Under the pieces are notes generated by a model. It did no database searches. It was not told where the DNA came from and saw only the letters and a list, made by a program, of their open reading frames with translations. From assembly GCF_008831285.2 (NCBI RefSeq), contig NC_045148.1, positions 3,286,001 to 3,350,000 on the forward strand: a DNA stretch of 64,000 nucleotides, written 5' to 3'. Each line of letters starts with the position of its first letter. Position 1 is the stretch's first letter. The position numbers and the translations under genes were made by a program. This DNA comes from Nymphaea colorata. Lineage: Eukaryota > Streptophyta > Magnoliopsida > Nymphaeales > Nymphaeaceae. Below are positions 42,640 to 54,600 of the stretch, piece by piece.

Positions 42640-45545
42640 GAACAGAGAAGAAGAGAGAGGATTGCCTTCAATTGTTTTTGTATTTGCATGAATACCTTGG
42701 ACATCTTTCTTTTGGTGTTTTGAAACAATTATTTACTTATTTATGTTATAACATATCTATGATATCTTGTGATGTATGTCAATTTGCCAAGCATGTTAGG
42801 ACTTTATACCTTATTTCCACCAGCCGTGCTAATGAAGTTTTTTCCTTGATCCATTCTGATGTGTAGGGGCCTTCAAGAATTCATACTCGTCATGGTTTTC
42901 AGTATTTTATAACCTTTATATATGATTACTCAAGGAGTACCTTTGTATACTTGCTGAAAGACCGTAGCAAAGTGCCTCATGTCATAAAGACCTTCATCCT
43001 TCTTGTGGAGACCCAATATGGAGAATCTGTTGAGATCTTTTGGTTTGACAATGCTCATGAGTATGTGTTCAATATGTAGAAGATTTCTTTCAGAAAAGGA
43101 GGATTGTTCATGAGACGTCTGTCAATATGTAGAAGATTTCTTTCGCAAAAGGAGGATTATTCATGAGATGTCTTGCAGTTATACCCCTCCACAAAATGGG
43201 GTAGCTGAGAGGAAAAATCGTCAGTTGCTTAATGTCACAAGGGCCCTCCTGTTTCAAAGGAATCTTTCAAAACATTATTGGGGTGATGTTGTTCTTACTA
43301 GTGCATAGTTGATTAATCGTATGCCTAGTCATGTACTAAATGGGCAGACTCCTCATTCTATGCTTCAAATGAGTCATCAACCCTTTCTCCTCCCACTTTG
43401 TGTCTTTGGATGTGTTTGCTTTATTCATGATCACAATCCTAATGTTAAAAACTTGATCCTAGGTTGTTTAAGGGTGTATTTGTTGGGTATTCTCCTACTC
43501 AAAAGAGGTATATGTGCCTTGATCCTACCAATGGTCGTGTGTATGTTACTAAGGATGTCACCTTCTTGGAACATGTCTCTTATTTTGGTGAGAATCATCT
43601 TCAGGGGAGAAGTCTATGCCAAGGGAAGAGTATTCTCCAAGCCGAGAAATTCAGTTCACAAATTTTCTGGAATATATGCGGGAGGAGAGTCAAGCAATTG
43701 TAAATGTGTTTGAGCATGAGAGGGATTAAAGGTACTTTAGTGGGACTGAGGAGGAACGTAATCTCTTGTTTGGGCAGGTTTACTCTAGGCAAAAAGTACA
43801 CACAGATAAGGTGGCTGATGGTGAGACTTCTACGCTCAATCCCAATGCTATTCTTTCTCTGGATGACCCAAGTCGTGCTCGGGAGAAACCAGTTGAAAAA
43901 GACATTCAGACCACAACTGAAGATGAAGAGCTTTCCATTGCCCTGAGAAAGGGTGTTAGGTCATGTACTCAACACCCTATTGGTAACTTCATATTTTATT
44001 CTAGGCTGAGCAAGAAGTACAAATGTTTTGTATCATCTCTTTCTTTGGATGTGATTCCCAGGACTATTACTGAGGCTCAAAGTGATTCTAAGTGGACTCA
44101 TGCAATGCAATAAGATATGAAAGCCTTGAGCGGAAACAATACATGAGAAATTGTAAAGATCCCTGAAGCGACTCATCTGGTTGGATCAAAGTGGGTCTAC
44201 ACCATTAAGTACAAACCAGATGAGAGTATTGAGAGGTACAAAGCTCACCTTGTTGCCAAGAGGTTTAATCAGAAATATGGAATTGTCTATTTGAAGACTT
44301 TTGCTCCTATTGCAAAGATGAAGACTATTAGAGTTATCGTTTCTTTACCAGTGATGAAGGAATGGAAGATGTATCAATTTGACATTAAGAACACTTTTCT
44401 CAATGGAGATCTTGAAGAGGAGTGTATATGTGTATGCCCCCAAAATATGAAGAACTAGGAAAATATTGCAAACTGAAGAAAACTTTATATGGGCTTAAGC
44501 AATCTCTCTGAGAATGGTTTGAACGTCTTAGACTTGTAATGAAACAACATGACTACAATCAAAGAAATAGAGATCATACTCTATTTATGAAGAAGAAGGG
44601 GGTAAGGTTACTCCTTTGTTAGTCTATGTTGATGATATGATTGTTACAGGTGATGATGAAGATGAAATAACAAGATTAAAGGAGTTACTAGCTGCCGAAT
44701 TTGATCACAAGGACCTTGGCAAATTGAGGTATTGTCTTGGTATTGAAATCGCCAAATCAGGTACGACCCTTGTGCTGAATCAAAGGAAGTATACTTTGGA
44801 TTTACTGAAGTAGACAGGAAAACTAGGGTATAGACCTGCTTCTACTCCTCTGGATGCTGGTCACAAGCTCAATATTAGGAATGGAGAACCTTTTTGTGAA
44901 GAGACCAAGGGGAGGTATCAACGTCTGGTTGGAAAGTTAATATATCTTACTCTCACTAGACCTGACATTACCTTTGCTGTAAATGTGATGAGTCAGTTCA
45001 TGCATGCTCTTATAGATACTCACTTGAAAGCTGTTGACAAGATCTTGTGCTACCTAAAGAGGAATCTTGGCAAGGGGCTCTTATATGTGAAACAAGGGTC
45101 TATCGAGATTGAAGGGTATTCCGATGCAAACTGGGCGGGCTGTGTTGATACTATAAGGTCTACTTCAGGGTATTGTGTCTACCTGGGAGGAAAGTATGGA
45201 GGAACAAGAGACAATATGTTTGTTGTTGCTCTAATGCAGCTGCTGAATATAGAGTTGTTGCTATGAGAGTGTCATAATTAATATGGCTAAAGTATTGTTG
45301 AATGATATTGGAATAGTGACTGAAGGACCAATGAAGATGTACTATGATAACAAGTCTGTGATCAATTTAGCCAGCAATCTTGTGCTACATGACAGAACAA
45401 AGCATGTTGAGATTGACCGTCACTTCATCCGTGAGAGAATTAATGTCAAAGAATTAATCTTACTTACATGAAGTCTGAAGACCAAACCGTTGATATCCTC
45501 ACTAAAGCCCTACATTCTACTCTGTTTGAGAAAAATGTATCCAAG
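42640..45545 (+). pseudogene. Degenerate integrase-RT-RNase H of element 5
   Basis: The integrase zinc motif is HEYLGH...CDVCQFAKH (42690-42800). A stop replaces Trp in SDVWGP at 42864. The integrase core is fragmented, with a 53-bp internal duplication at 43069-43174. RT is recognisable from ATHLVGSKWVY (44170) to YVDDMIVTG (44620). RNase H runs through DANWAGC to RTKHVEIDRHFIRERI, then the frame is lost by a one-base change at about 45462 before the last conserved stretch (MKSEDQ). Confidence 0.85.
43069..43174 (+). repeat. 53-bp tandem duplication inside element 5 integrase
   Basis: Two units starting TCAATATGTAGAAGATTTC at 43069 and 43122 differ at four or five positions. Element 6 lacks this duplication. 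Confidence 0.8.
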
Positions 45546-45584
45546 TTGGGCATGTTTGATATGTATGCCGAACTTGAGGGGAAG

Positions 45585-45826
45585 TGTTGATGTGTTTTAA
45601 TGTATGGGCCTGGGTCTCGACCCGGTCCAATGGGTGTTCTTGTTAAAGCCCTACTTATGTCATTGTAAACCCTAATTTCAAGTGTGAATGAAAATCTAGA
45701 GAAAGAGTGTCTCGTTGCTAGTGGGCGCCAGTCCTCCTCACCCGTGTTTTTTTTCCTCTAGTTGAGGGGTTTTCCATGTTACTTCCATATTTGTTCATTG
45801 TTCTACTTGCTTTTACTGTTTCAACA
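45585..45826 (+). repeat. 3' LTR of copia element 5 (about 242 bp)
   Basis: It starts TGTTGATGTG after the purine tract and probably ends GTTTCAACA, giving TGTTGA/TCAACA ends. The interior has GGTCTCGACCCGGTCC and a conserved AACCCTAATTTC. Confidence 0.7.
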
Positions 45827-46112
45827 GTAAGTATTTTCATCAACCTTTAAAACATTGTATAGGTAATATATATTTTTTTGAACAATTTGTTTTGCTATAG
45901 AAAAATATTATCTTGCTGATGGGGGTTATCCAAACATTGCTAGTTTTCTCGCATCAATATTCATGCCACAATAAACACATGTCTAAGCTTAATGCACTGT
46001 GCACATGTGTTTAGAACTCCAAAAAAATTATGAAATCATAGACATTCATCTTCAAAGTATAGTTGAAAAAAAAACATTTGACTTATTGAAAGGATAGTTT
46101 CTAATATTTAAA

Positions 46113-46376
46113 ATGCAAGTGGAATATTTGTTTCGAAGATCAGTTCAATTTGTTAATGTTACATATGCATTGCACAATTTCATCATTCTACACAAACCAA
46201 ATGCGGAGCAATTTCTCATTAAAGATGGTCCATTGACTGATAATGCTTCTACCACCATAAGTGGAGCCAAAAACACAAAACAAACATCTCAACAAGGAAG
46301 CAATAATTATATGAGAATAACTATAATATCTCAAATGTTTATAGATTATAAATTCAATAGTGTGTGCATCTTTTGA
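46113..46376 (+). pseudogene. Possible PIF/Harbinger transposase C-terminal fragment
   Basis: The frame contains FRRSVQFVNVTYALHNFIIL, which resembles the (A)CxxLHNF segment near the end of Harbinger nucleases. The match is short and unsupported by nearby terminal repeats. Confidence 0.3.
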
Positions 46377-46679
46377 TGGTAGTTGCATGTAAATGTTAGA
46401 CATCATTTTATTTTGACACGACAACGTACATGAAGCCTTTCCAGAAGTACTTGTGGTGTTTGAAGGAAAATCACAAGTTATATATGGTAGTTGGGCAATG
46501 CAACCTATAGTATACTGATACAAGAGTGTCATCTTTAGATCATTCAATAGCAAACTGAGAATCGAGGCCGAGTTTTATATGCCGCCCCCATGCATGTAAC
46601 AAGCATATGTTGGATGTGGACCTTACTACCAATATGCACATTTACTTTCATGCCCAAACATTGCATATGCATGTGCATG

Positions 46680-46970
46680 GGATAACAAGTGTATGAAATA
46701 ACAATGTATGAGACAATAAATATATCTAAGATAACAAATAGGTATGAGATAATGTGTATGAGATAACAAATATGTATGAGAAATGTATGAGATAATACTA
46801 AACATAAGTATAAGATAATGTGTATGACATAACAACATATTTATGAGATAATGAAATAATGGATGGATGTATGAGATAACACTACCCATGAGCATAAGAT
46901 AATGTTTATGGTGTAATAAAATATTTATGAGATAATGAGATAACACTATGAGTGAGATAAAAACAAATGA
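46680..46970. repeat. Imperfect minisatellite with TATGAGATAA core
   Basis: About fifteen variants of GTATGAGATAA(C/T), spaced 11-28 bp apart, fill the interval. Spacers are AT-rich. Frames across it are repeat artefacts. Confidence 0.8.
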
Positions 46971-47423
46971 AAATGTTTTTTTATCACTTAGAGGAATATA
47001 TTGGTCATAACGATATGCATATACGGACTTGCAAGCTTTACTTTGATCGAATCCCCAAATCTTTTTTTTTTGTGATTTTTTTTTCCCTACAAAAAGTTTC
47101 TTTTTGTTTTAATCATGGACATCTTTTGTCATTATTAAAATGGCACATGAACATTCATGATAAGTGTATATAACTAGCTTCGCCCAGAATCGACTCGAAT
47201 TCGCTTGGTTAAACTCGGATCGTTTGCCAAAAAAGTTGAGTTCAAGTTAAAAAAATAGGCTCAATTAAGCAAATAAGTCAAGTTTGAGTTAGGCCTCGTT
47301 TAAACTTGAGTAAAGCTCGTGAAGATAATATATAAAAAGGCGTTCCAAATATCATTGCAACAAATAAATATCTCCACTAGTTCCTCCCCTTGCTAGAAAG
47401 TCTCAAGCTCAAACCACCAGGCC

Positions 47424-47704
47424 GGGCCGCCGTTGAGTACCTAACTCAACTTGGGCCTAGGAAAAAGGGATCCGGCCCGGCCTGACTCATTGTCGATCGA
47501 GCCGGCCCGGGTGGGCTCGATAAGCCCGATTCGGGCCTGATAATTTATTTTTTAATTTTTTGATTAATATATATATCATATTTTATTATAATGAATTATG
47601 TTTATGTATCATTTTATATTAAAAATATATTTTAAAATTTAATTGGGCCAAGCTTGGGTTTAGGTTTTTCGAGTCGAGTTGGGTCGGGCCCGCTTGATGC
47701 CCAG
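47424..47704. mobile_element. Possible MITE with GGCCGGGC-rich ends
   Basis: The left side is CCAGGCCGGGCCGCC, the right side GGGTCGGGCCCGCTTGATGC followed by CCAGG, around an AT-rich core. The pattern is typical of small plant hAT-like elements, but I found no clear target duplication. Confidence 0.35.
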
Positions 47705-47727
47705 GCTTATCAAACATTACCTGTATT

Positions 47728-47900
47728 CAGGGGCGGAGGGAAGGGGGGGCCCACCCGGGCCATGGCCCGGGTGAGCCCAAGAAAATTTTTGTTTTTTACA
47801 TTGAAAAAATCAAATTTTTTTAGTTTGGCCCTACCGGTCGCTCCTCTTGGCCCGACCCGCAAATCGTCTTGGCCCGACCCTAGAAAAAATCCTGGCCCTG
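47728..47900. mobile_element. hAT-type MITE, copy B (173 bp)
   Basis: It begins CAGGGGCGGAGGGAAGG and ends AATCCTGGCCCTG. The flanks CCTGTATT (47720-47727) and CTTGTATT (47901-47908) are an 8-bp duplication with one mismatch. The GGCCATGGCCC and TTTGGCCCTACC blocks match copy A. Confidence 0.65.
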
Positions 47901-48513
47901 CTTGTATTTGGAAGAAGTTGACATTTCCCAACCGTACCGTTTTCCAGCATCGATGTGTGCTTGGAGTTTTTTCTGTGGAAAAAACATCCGTGTGATAAAA
48001 TGCTACCAAATGAGGGCATTTGGTGCTTGATAGCCTTGGGTCTAAGATTCACGGCTGCATAAGAAGATGTGTTTTGGATGATCCACTGTAGCATGGATTA
48101 AATGCATGCTAGATGGAAAAACTATGGTAAGTGGAAGGGAGGAGGGTTCGACCTTAAACCGTATATCTTGATAATCGGTGAAACAAACAGCCAAAATTTA
48201 TTTGGGAACGATATTAATGTGATCATTTTCATCCTTTAACAACCGCGCCGAGTCGGTCGGCCGCGACTGCAAGTCGAGTCGCTGGGCTTCGTCACTGGTT
48301 TACTCCATGGACCAGCACCATCCATGCACGCGGCAGCGCATATAATCGTTAGATGCGTGCCAGATGCGTGTGAACATCTTGAGTCGGCGGGCCGGTGCTT
48401 TGCCTACTCAGCTGTCATCCCGATTAATAGAGCGGGACTGAGAGAGAGATCGAAAACGCGCCTTGTCTACCCCGAGAGAGAGTGAGAGGGACGCGCACAC
48501 ACGCGTTTCTCTG

Positions 48514-48634
48514 ATGGAGGAGGGGGCGAAAGGGAAGGAGGAGTTTACCAGGGAATTTGGGAAGGACTATGGCTACCCGGACGGACCCCGGGGGATCGAT
48601 GAAATCCGGGCCTCCGAATTCAAGCGATTGAATG
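48514..48634 (+). CDS. ABA3: MoCo sulfurase exon 1
   Basis: ATG of MEEGAKGKEEFTREFGKDYG, then YPDGPRGIDEIRASEFKRLN. Phase 1 end at AATG|GTGAAG. The frame is open upstream of the ATG but has no earlier ATG. Confidence 0.9.
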
Positions 48635-51600
48635 GTGAAGAGATTCGTTTCCCTCTGTTCTTAAGATTCTTTTATTTATTCTCTTTCTTCGCTTCTCTTC
48701 ACCTTTGTTGAATCATGAATGTCACTTATTTTTCCTTCCTTTTGGCTTCACGGCTATAGATAGCATAGGACTTGCCATTTCCTCCGTTCCGGAAAAAATG
48801 GGAATTCAGAAGCCCTTGTGTAGAAGTCAGTTATTCGGCTTCCGGGTTCGTTTCTCGTTTTCTGAGAATTAACCTTTTCCTCTCTGACAAGTGTTGATTG
48901 ATCCTCTAAAGGACTAATAAAAGACATCGACGAACAGATAAAATTGAAAATATAAGAATCTAGTTAACTCTTAATGTTGTAGTTCTCTTGAATTCTTTAT
49001 CTCTTTTGCTAAATATGTGTGTGTGTGTGTGTGTGTGGGTGTATATGTATATTTATATATAAATATATGTATTTATTTATCCCCAGTATCTTTACAGTTT
49101 ACAGAACTCGAAATGCAGGTCTCGTTTACCTAGATCATGCAGGCGCGAGCTTATATTCAGAGTCACAAATGGAAGCAACTTTCAGAGACTTGACTACCAA
49201 CGTATATGGGAATCCACGTATGCAGCTTCTTGTTGGATGACTAAAGTTACTTATTTCTGAAGTAATTGGTAGAATAGTCGCCATTAATTACTGTGAGATA
49301 TGCAGATAGTCAGAGTGATGCTAGCATGGAATCATTGTGTATAATTCAGGCCGCACGTCAACAGGTACTTTGTCCTCTTAGTAGGCTTCATCTAGCAAGA
49401 ATACTGTCAGGTTGGCAAATGAGTTGAGTAGCTTGTGGTTTGAACCGGTTTTACTCGTGAAAGCCTCTTCTTGATCGGATAAAATGTTTGAACTTTGACA
49501 AGCTGAACGACAGCTGACCCATGGTAGATTTATGAGCAGATTGTGAGGAGTTTTTCTCTTGGCAGGGTCCACATCGTGTTATTATTATATAATGTACACT
49601 TGCCATATGTATATATTATTTGTGTGGTACGTGTGTTATAAATGTTATACACAGTTACGTATATACCAGCATGTTATAGGTACTTCTTGCATGATATATA
49701 AATATTTCGATATCAGTACGCAAATATGTTTAGGTACATGTAATCAAAATTTTTCGGAAAGACATAAAGCTAAAACAATACTCAGGAAAGATGCACGATT
49801 GTGATTGGCTCGTAACCACCTCACACTTGGCTTTCAATGAGTTGACAAGCTCAGCTGAGAAAGGGGTTGCTTGTGAACATGACCCAAACAGGTGATTTGT
49901 TCATTTGGCTTGTTTAGTTGCCCTAGAATGTCGGTTCAGTTATTAATTCCGGACTATTTGCAAATTGAAGAAAATTCTACCAGCATTGTTCCCTAAATAT
50001 TATTTTGCATGCAAATGATAATGTGGTGTGGCTGGCTTCGTTCAATTATTTATTCGATAATTTTTTGCATGTTTGAAACTTAGGAATTATATATGTCTTT
50101 AAAGTTGTTAGTTCCTGCCAATGGAATTCAGCTTTCAGTTACTTGTTTGACATGCTGTTGTAATTTTGGTTTGAATCAGGTTCTTGAATTTATAAATGCA
50201 CCAGCAAAAGACTACAGTTGTATATTCACTTCTGGGGCCACTGCGGCATTAAAATTGCTCGGAGAGGCCTTTCCTTGGTGTAGTGATAGCTGTTTCATGT
50301 ACACTATGGAGAACCATAACAGTGTTCTAGGAATTAGAGAGTATCCAACTTGTGCCTGTCATTGTCTTCTGATAGGAGGTGTTTTTATTTGCATTTTAAG
50401 GTTGTTCTTTTTGTGCTCTCTAAATTTTTGAACCATTATTTTAAAATGCCATGCGTGCTTGATCAAACCTAGAATCCTAGCCATGTTGCAATCTGTGCTA
50501 CCAGAATTTGGAGTTTTAAATGTTCCAGCATTTCCATTACACATTTTATACTATTCCCTCAAACATAAATTCCTGAAACAATATTGAGAACTGAGATTTG
50601 TTATTAACATGTGCGTTATTAGAATCTAGAAGTATTAAGTGGAAGAGTACATAGAGATCAACTGATGCATTTAGAACACATTTGTGGATAGACCGAAGAA
50701 TTTTATCCACTCTTGGTGCTCCTTCAAATGAAAACTTGGTCTTCATTCTCCAGTTAACTCATGGAGCAACCACCGGATGCCTCTTGCATTACTTTCTGAT
50801 ACAGAATAAGTTTTTCATATTAGCAGAACGCAAAGTTTCTGATGACTTAATCTTCTGCATGCATTTTTGTCTCTTCATTTCATATTTTCTCTCACATTTT
50901 TCCTGCTGATTTGCCTTCTGATAGCTGTCATGAATAGTCTCTGCCTTGAGTCCTGCAGCAATCACATGTATAAAATAGTATCTATCATTATGCTGTACTG
51001 AGTATTGAGGTTGAAATTCATTCCTTTATCCTGAATAATCTTTCACATTTTAGCTCAGGTTTCCTAATTAGTTTCGCCTGGCAGTCTCTTCACACAAAGT
51101 GTCACACTTCCTGTTTCATTATTATTCAGTTTTCTCTGTAACCAATGGGGATCATGAATGTGCTTATGTTTTTTTCTATTTTCAATTGCAGCATCAATTA
51201 TGTCATGCTTCTGTTTTTTGTGAATAACCTACATAGGTTTACATCAAACACAGTCTACTCAATTCATTGTGATGCGTCTTCATTTTAGTCCCTTGTTTCA
51301 TTGTACTCTTGCTTCCTTCCTCAACATTCAAGCATAAGTAAATTAGTTGAAGTGATAGTTAATTAGAATACCACCCTTTATGTGTCTTTTTTTGATGTGC
51401 TTCTCATGTTTCACCATTTTCCTTTACCTATAGTCAGAAGTTTTAAGAACCTTAGTCCTATTTTGTGGTTTGTTTGAGGTCCTGGGGTTTTATTATTTCA
51501 TCTTTCTTTTAGGCTGCAGATGTGTTTCTTTGGGGCAAATGCTTTCTAACATTTCTAGTTGTGACTTCATGGATCTTCTTGGAGTAGATAATTTGACATT

Positions 51601-54600
51601 TACTTTTTGATATATTGTTTCAATGTTGAAGTTAATAAAAAAAGAGCTCTGGGGACTTGGCAATGCTTATGGTTAGAAAAGCCCACATGCTTCACACTCA
51701 TGTAGAAAATCTCGAGTAGCAGGCAGGCAAAGAATCTTTCAGTAGTTTTAAGAGTCATGCAACTGAAGTAGGAGCACTGCGTGTTGCAGCTACTACGTAC
51801 TAACGAGAGTTGACTTCTGGATATATGATTATTCTTAATAAATGTAAATTGTTATTTGTTTCTACTTCCTAAATTGTTGTGTATGTATGTGCATGCTGTT
51901 TTTCTGTTTAGACTTCTGTGTTGTTTAAGCTTATAAAACTATAGATATGCTCTAAATAAAGGGGCCACAGCAGTTGTTGTAGATGTTGAGCAGATTGAAG
52001 AGCACTCTGGTCCATCTAATTTATCTTTTAAGAAGTTAACTTCTATTCCTCAAAGGCAAAGTGGAGCTAACCTGTCTGGTGAAGCAGTTGACAGTAAGCA
52101 CTTTTTGTTGTTCCTTCACAGTTATTTTGGGTATCTCTATGAGCTTGTCTAATCTATGTATTTACTATTTCATTGAGTTCGACCATGAGTTTAATTAACA
52201 ATGGCCTCTAGTGCATCAACCATTGTGATTGTCTGTACATACAGGAAATGTATACAACCTATTTGCATTCCCCTCAGAGTGCAACTTTTCTGGTAGAAGA
52301 TTTGACCTTGAATTGGTAAACGTTATCAAAGAAGATTCCTCTAGACTTTTGAGGGGATCACTTCAATGCAGGTTTTCATCTACTTCAATTAGTGCATGAA
52401 TGATGTATTTGTTCATGGTAATGTGTGGAGCTTATGGCGAATTTTAGGCTGCTTGAATCCTTGTTCACATAAAAATTGTTAGTAAAAATAAATTTAGTAA
52501 CTTTTTTCTTGTTCTTTTGCTGTAATTAACCTTTTTCTGCATTTCTTTTTGTATTTTTCTTCTTATTTTCATTTTTTTGCAGTTGAATTTTTTCAGCTTT
52601 TACAGACCCATTGGGCTTCCCAATGGTTAGTTGTTTACCCATTGGGAACACAGCTCCTTCATTTTGGTCTAAACATTGGGCACTTTATTTTGTAAGCTTA
52701 TTGGAAGCTATTTCCTTGGTTGATTAATGAATTCTTTAGTGCCTTAGTGCAGTGCTTTTCCTCTCTTGAGAGTTATTCCTTGTGCGTGAAATTTAGATTT
52801 CATATCTATAGTTGAACAAAACTTCAAGAAGATAGGTCTGTACCATATTTTGGTTCCTTACATGGTATGAAAGCAAAAAGATTTTGGTGCTGAATTTTAG
52901 GAATAAAAATTGTGAAGATTTTGAAGAGCTCCTACCAACTGCGGCTCTTCTGTAGCTCACCTTGGGTTCCTCTTCATCAGGTGTGTCTCCTCATCTTCCA
53001 TATCTTGTTTTCTTTTTTAAACAGAAGATAGAGAGGATCTCTCCCTTCAACCATTCCTTAAGCTGTTGAGACAATAGAAGCTCCTAGAGTTAAGATGATG
53101 TGAACCTTTAGATAATCCTACACCATATTGATAATTAGTTGGAGTCTTTTCCTACCTGAGATCATTTAGCCTGATATTGCACTTGCAGTCCATGTGTCAA
53201 GTCAATTCCAATATTCTCCCACCATTAGTTCATATGGGATCAGGCTTGAGAGTTATTTATTATATCCAAACTTATTCTTAACAAGGGAGTACTTTCTTTT
53301 CTTCTTTTTCATCTTTGCAAGTAATTGGTTACAGTAATGCCAATTGGAGAGGTGATCCCAAAAGTCGAGATTCTATTGTTGGTTTTTGTGTTTTTAGGTA
53401 CATCATTGATTTCATGGAGGTGCAGGAAGCAACCAAATGTTTCTTTCTCCTCCTTTAAAGCAGAATATTGAATTGAGCTATCGCCTCAATAGCTATGAAG
53501 ATTATTTGGTTGAAGATTAATCTTAAAGGACAATCTAAGTTATGATGTGACCACAAAAGTGCCATCTATAGTGCCAGCAATACGTTTCATGAGGATTAAA
53601 CACATTGAAACAGACTGTCATTTTGCAACAGAGGAATTTCTGAAGAAGGCAATTGCATTGCCTTATGTTTCATCAGAATTCTAGTTGGTTGATTTCTTCA
53701 TGAAAGGGCTTGGAGCTCCTTGGTTTACTTTTCTTCTTAGCAAACGTTTGGGATTTCATCATAAGTTTGAGGTGGCATCAGAAAAATAAAATATTAACTT
53801 TTCTTCTTGTTCTGTTGTTGTAATTAACCTTTTCTTATTTGTTTTTTGTTTCTTTTTGTATTTTTTGTTTCTATTTTCACCTTTCTGCATCTGAATTGCT
53901 TCAGCTGAGAGAGCCACTGGGCTCCCCAGCAACTAGTTTTCTAGCCATCGGAAACCCAACAGTTCCCTCATTTTGGTCTATATATTGGGCACATTTGCCC
54001 CTTATTTGTATGCTTCTTGGAAGCTATTTTTTCTTGGTGGATTAATGAATTCTTCAGTGCCTTAGTGCACTGTTTTTCCTCTATTGGGAGTTACTCTATG
54101 TGTGTGAAATATAGGTTCCTTGTCAGCTTGTCTATGTTTGTTTTGTGTGGGGGCTGAGTGCTGCATTCATTTCGGTTTCTTACAAAGATGTGGTTCCCAC
54201 TACTTGCCGGGATACTGCATTCGATGGAACAAGGCCTTCTACACAATCACATGCCTCTAAGTGCTTTCAATGAATTGCAGGAAGCAATTTACATTTATAA
54301 TCCCGTTGTTCTTGCATTTACGTGTTATTCTTTGTAGGTTCCTGTATGTGACTGCATGAGCATGCATCTGCATGTGCATAGGATCTTTGCACCCTTTGGA
54401 GATGGCTGCATCGAAAATATACATGGACACATACATGTCCAGACAAATATGTAGGTTGAATGTCTACATTCTTGTACACATGTGCATATCCAGGTTATAC
54501 CAAGAGAAACTGCACCTGTACATTTTATATGCTGATTTATTTTCTTTATCTATGTGTTTATTTTTTACGCATTCATTCATGCTTGTAGATTTTTACCACT

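Larger units (their letters stand above)
42580..45826 (+). mobile_element. Copia element 5, 5'-truncated
   Basis: It holds integrase, RT, RNase H, a purine tract (CTTGAGGGGAAG) and a 3' LTR, but gag, protease and the 5' LTR are not found. The protein is closest to element 6, sharing VGSKWVY, KDLGKL, YVDDMIVTG and RTKHVEIDRHFIRERI. Many stops and shifts mark it as old. It lies between the two divergent host genes. Confidence 0.85.
45827..48513. other. Intergenic DNA upstream of the MoCo sulfurase gene
   Basis: Includes a possible transposase fragment (46113-46376), a minisatellite (46680-46970), a degenerate CTCGA-rich segment (47170-47330) resembling the ends of the 36.6-kb hAT element, a GGCC-rich element (47424-47704) and a small hAT-type MITE (47728-47900). 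The last 270 bp are GC-richer and probably hold the MoCo sulfurase promoter and leader. Confidence 0.5.
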
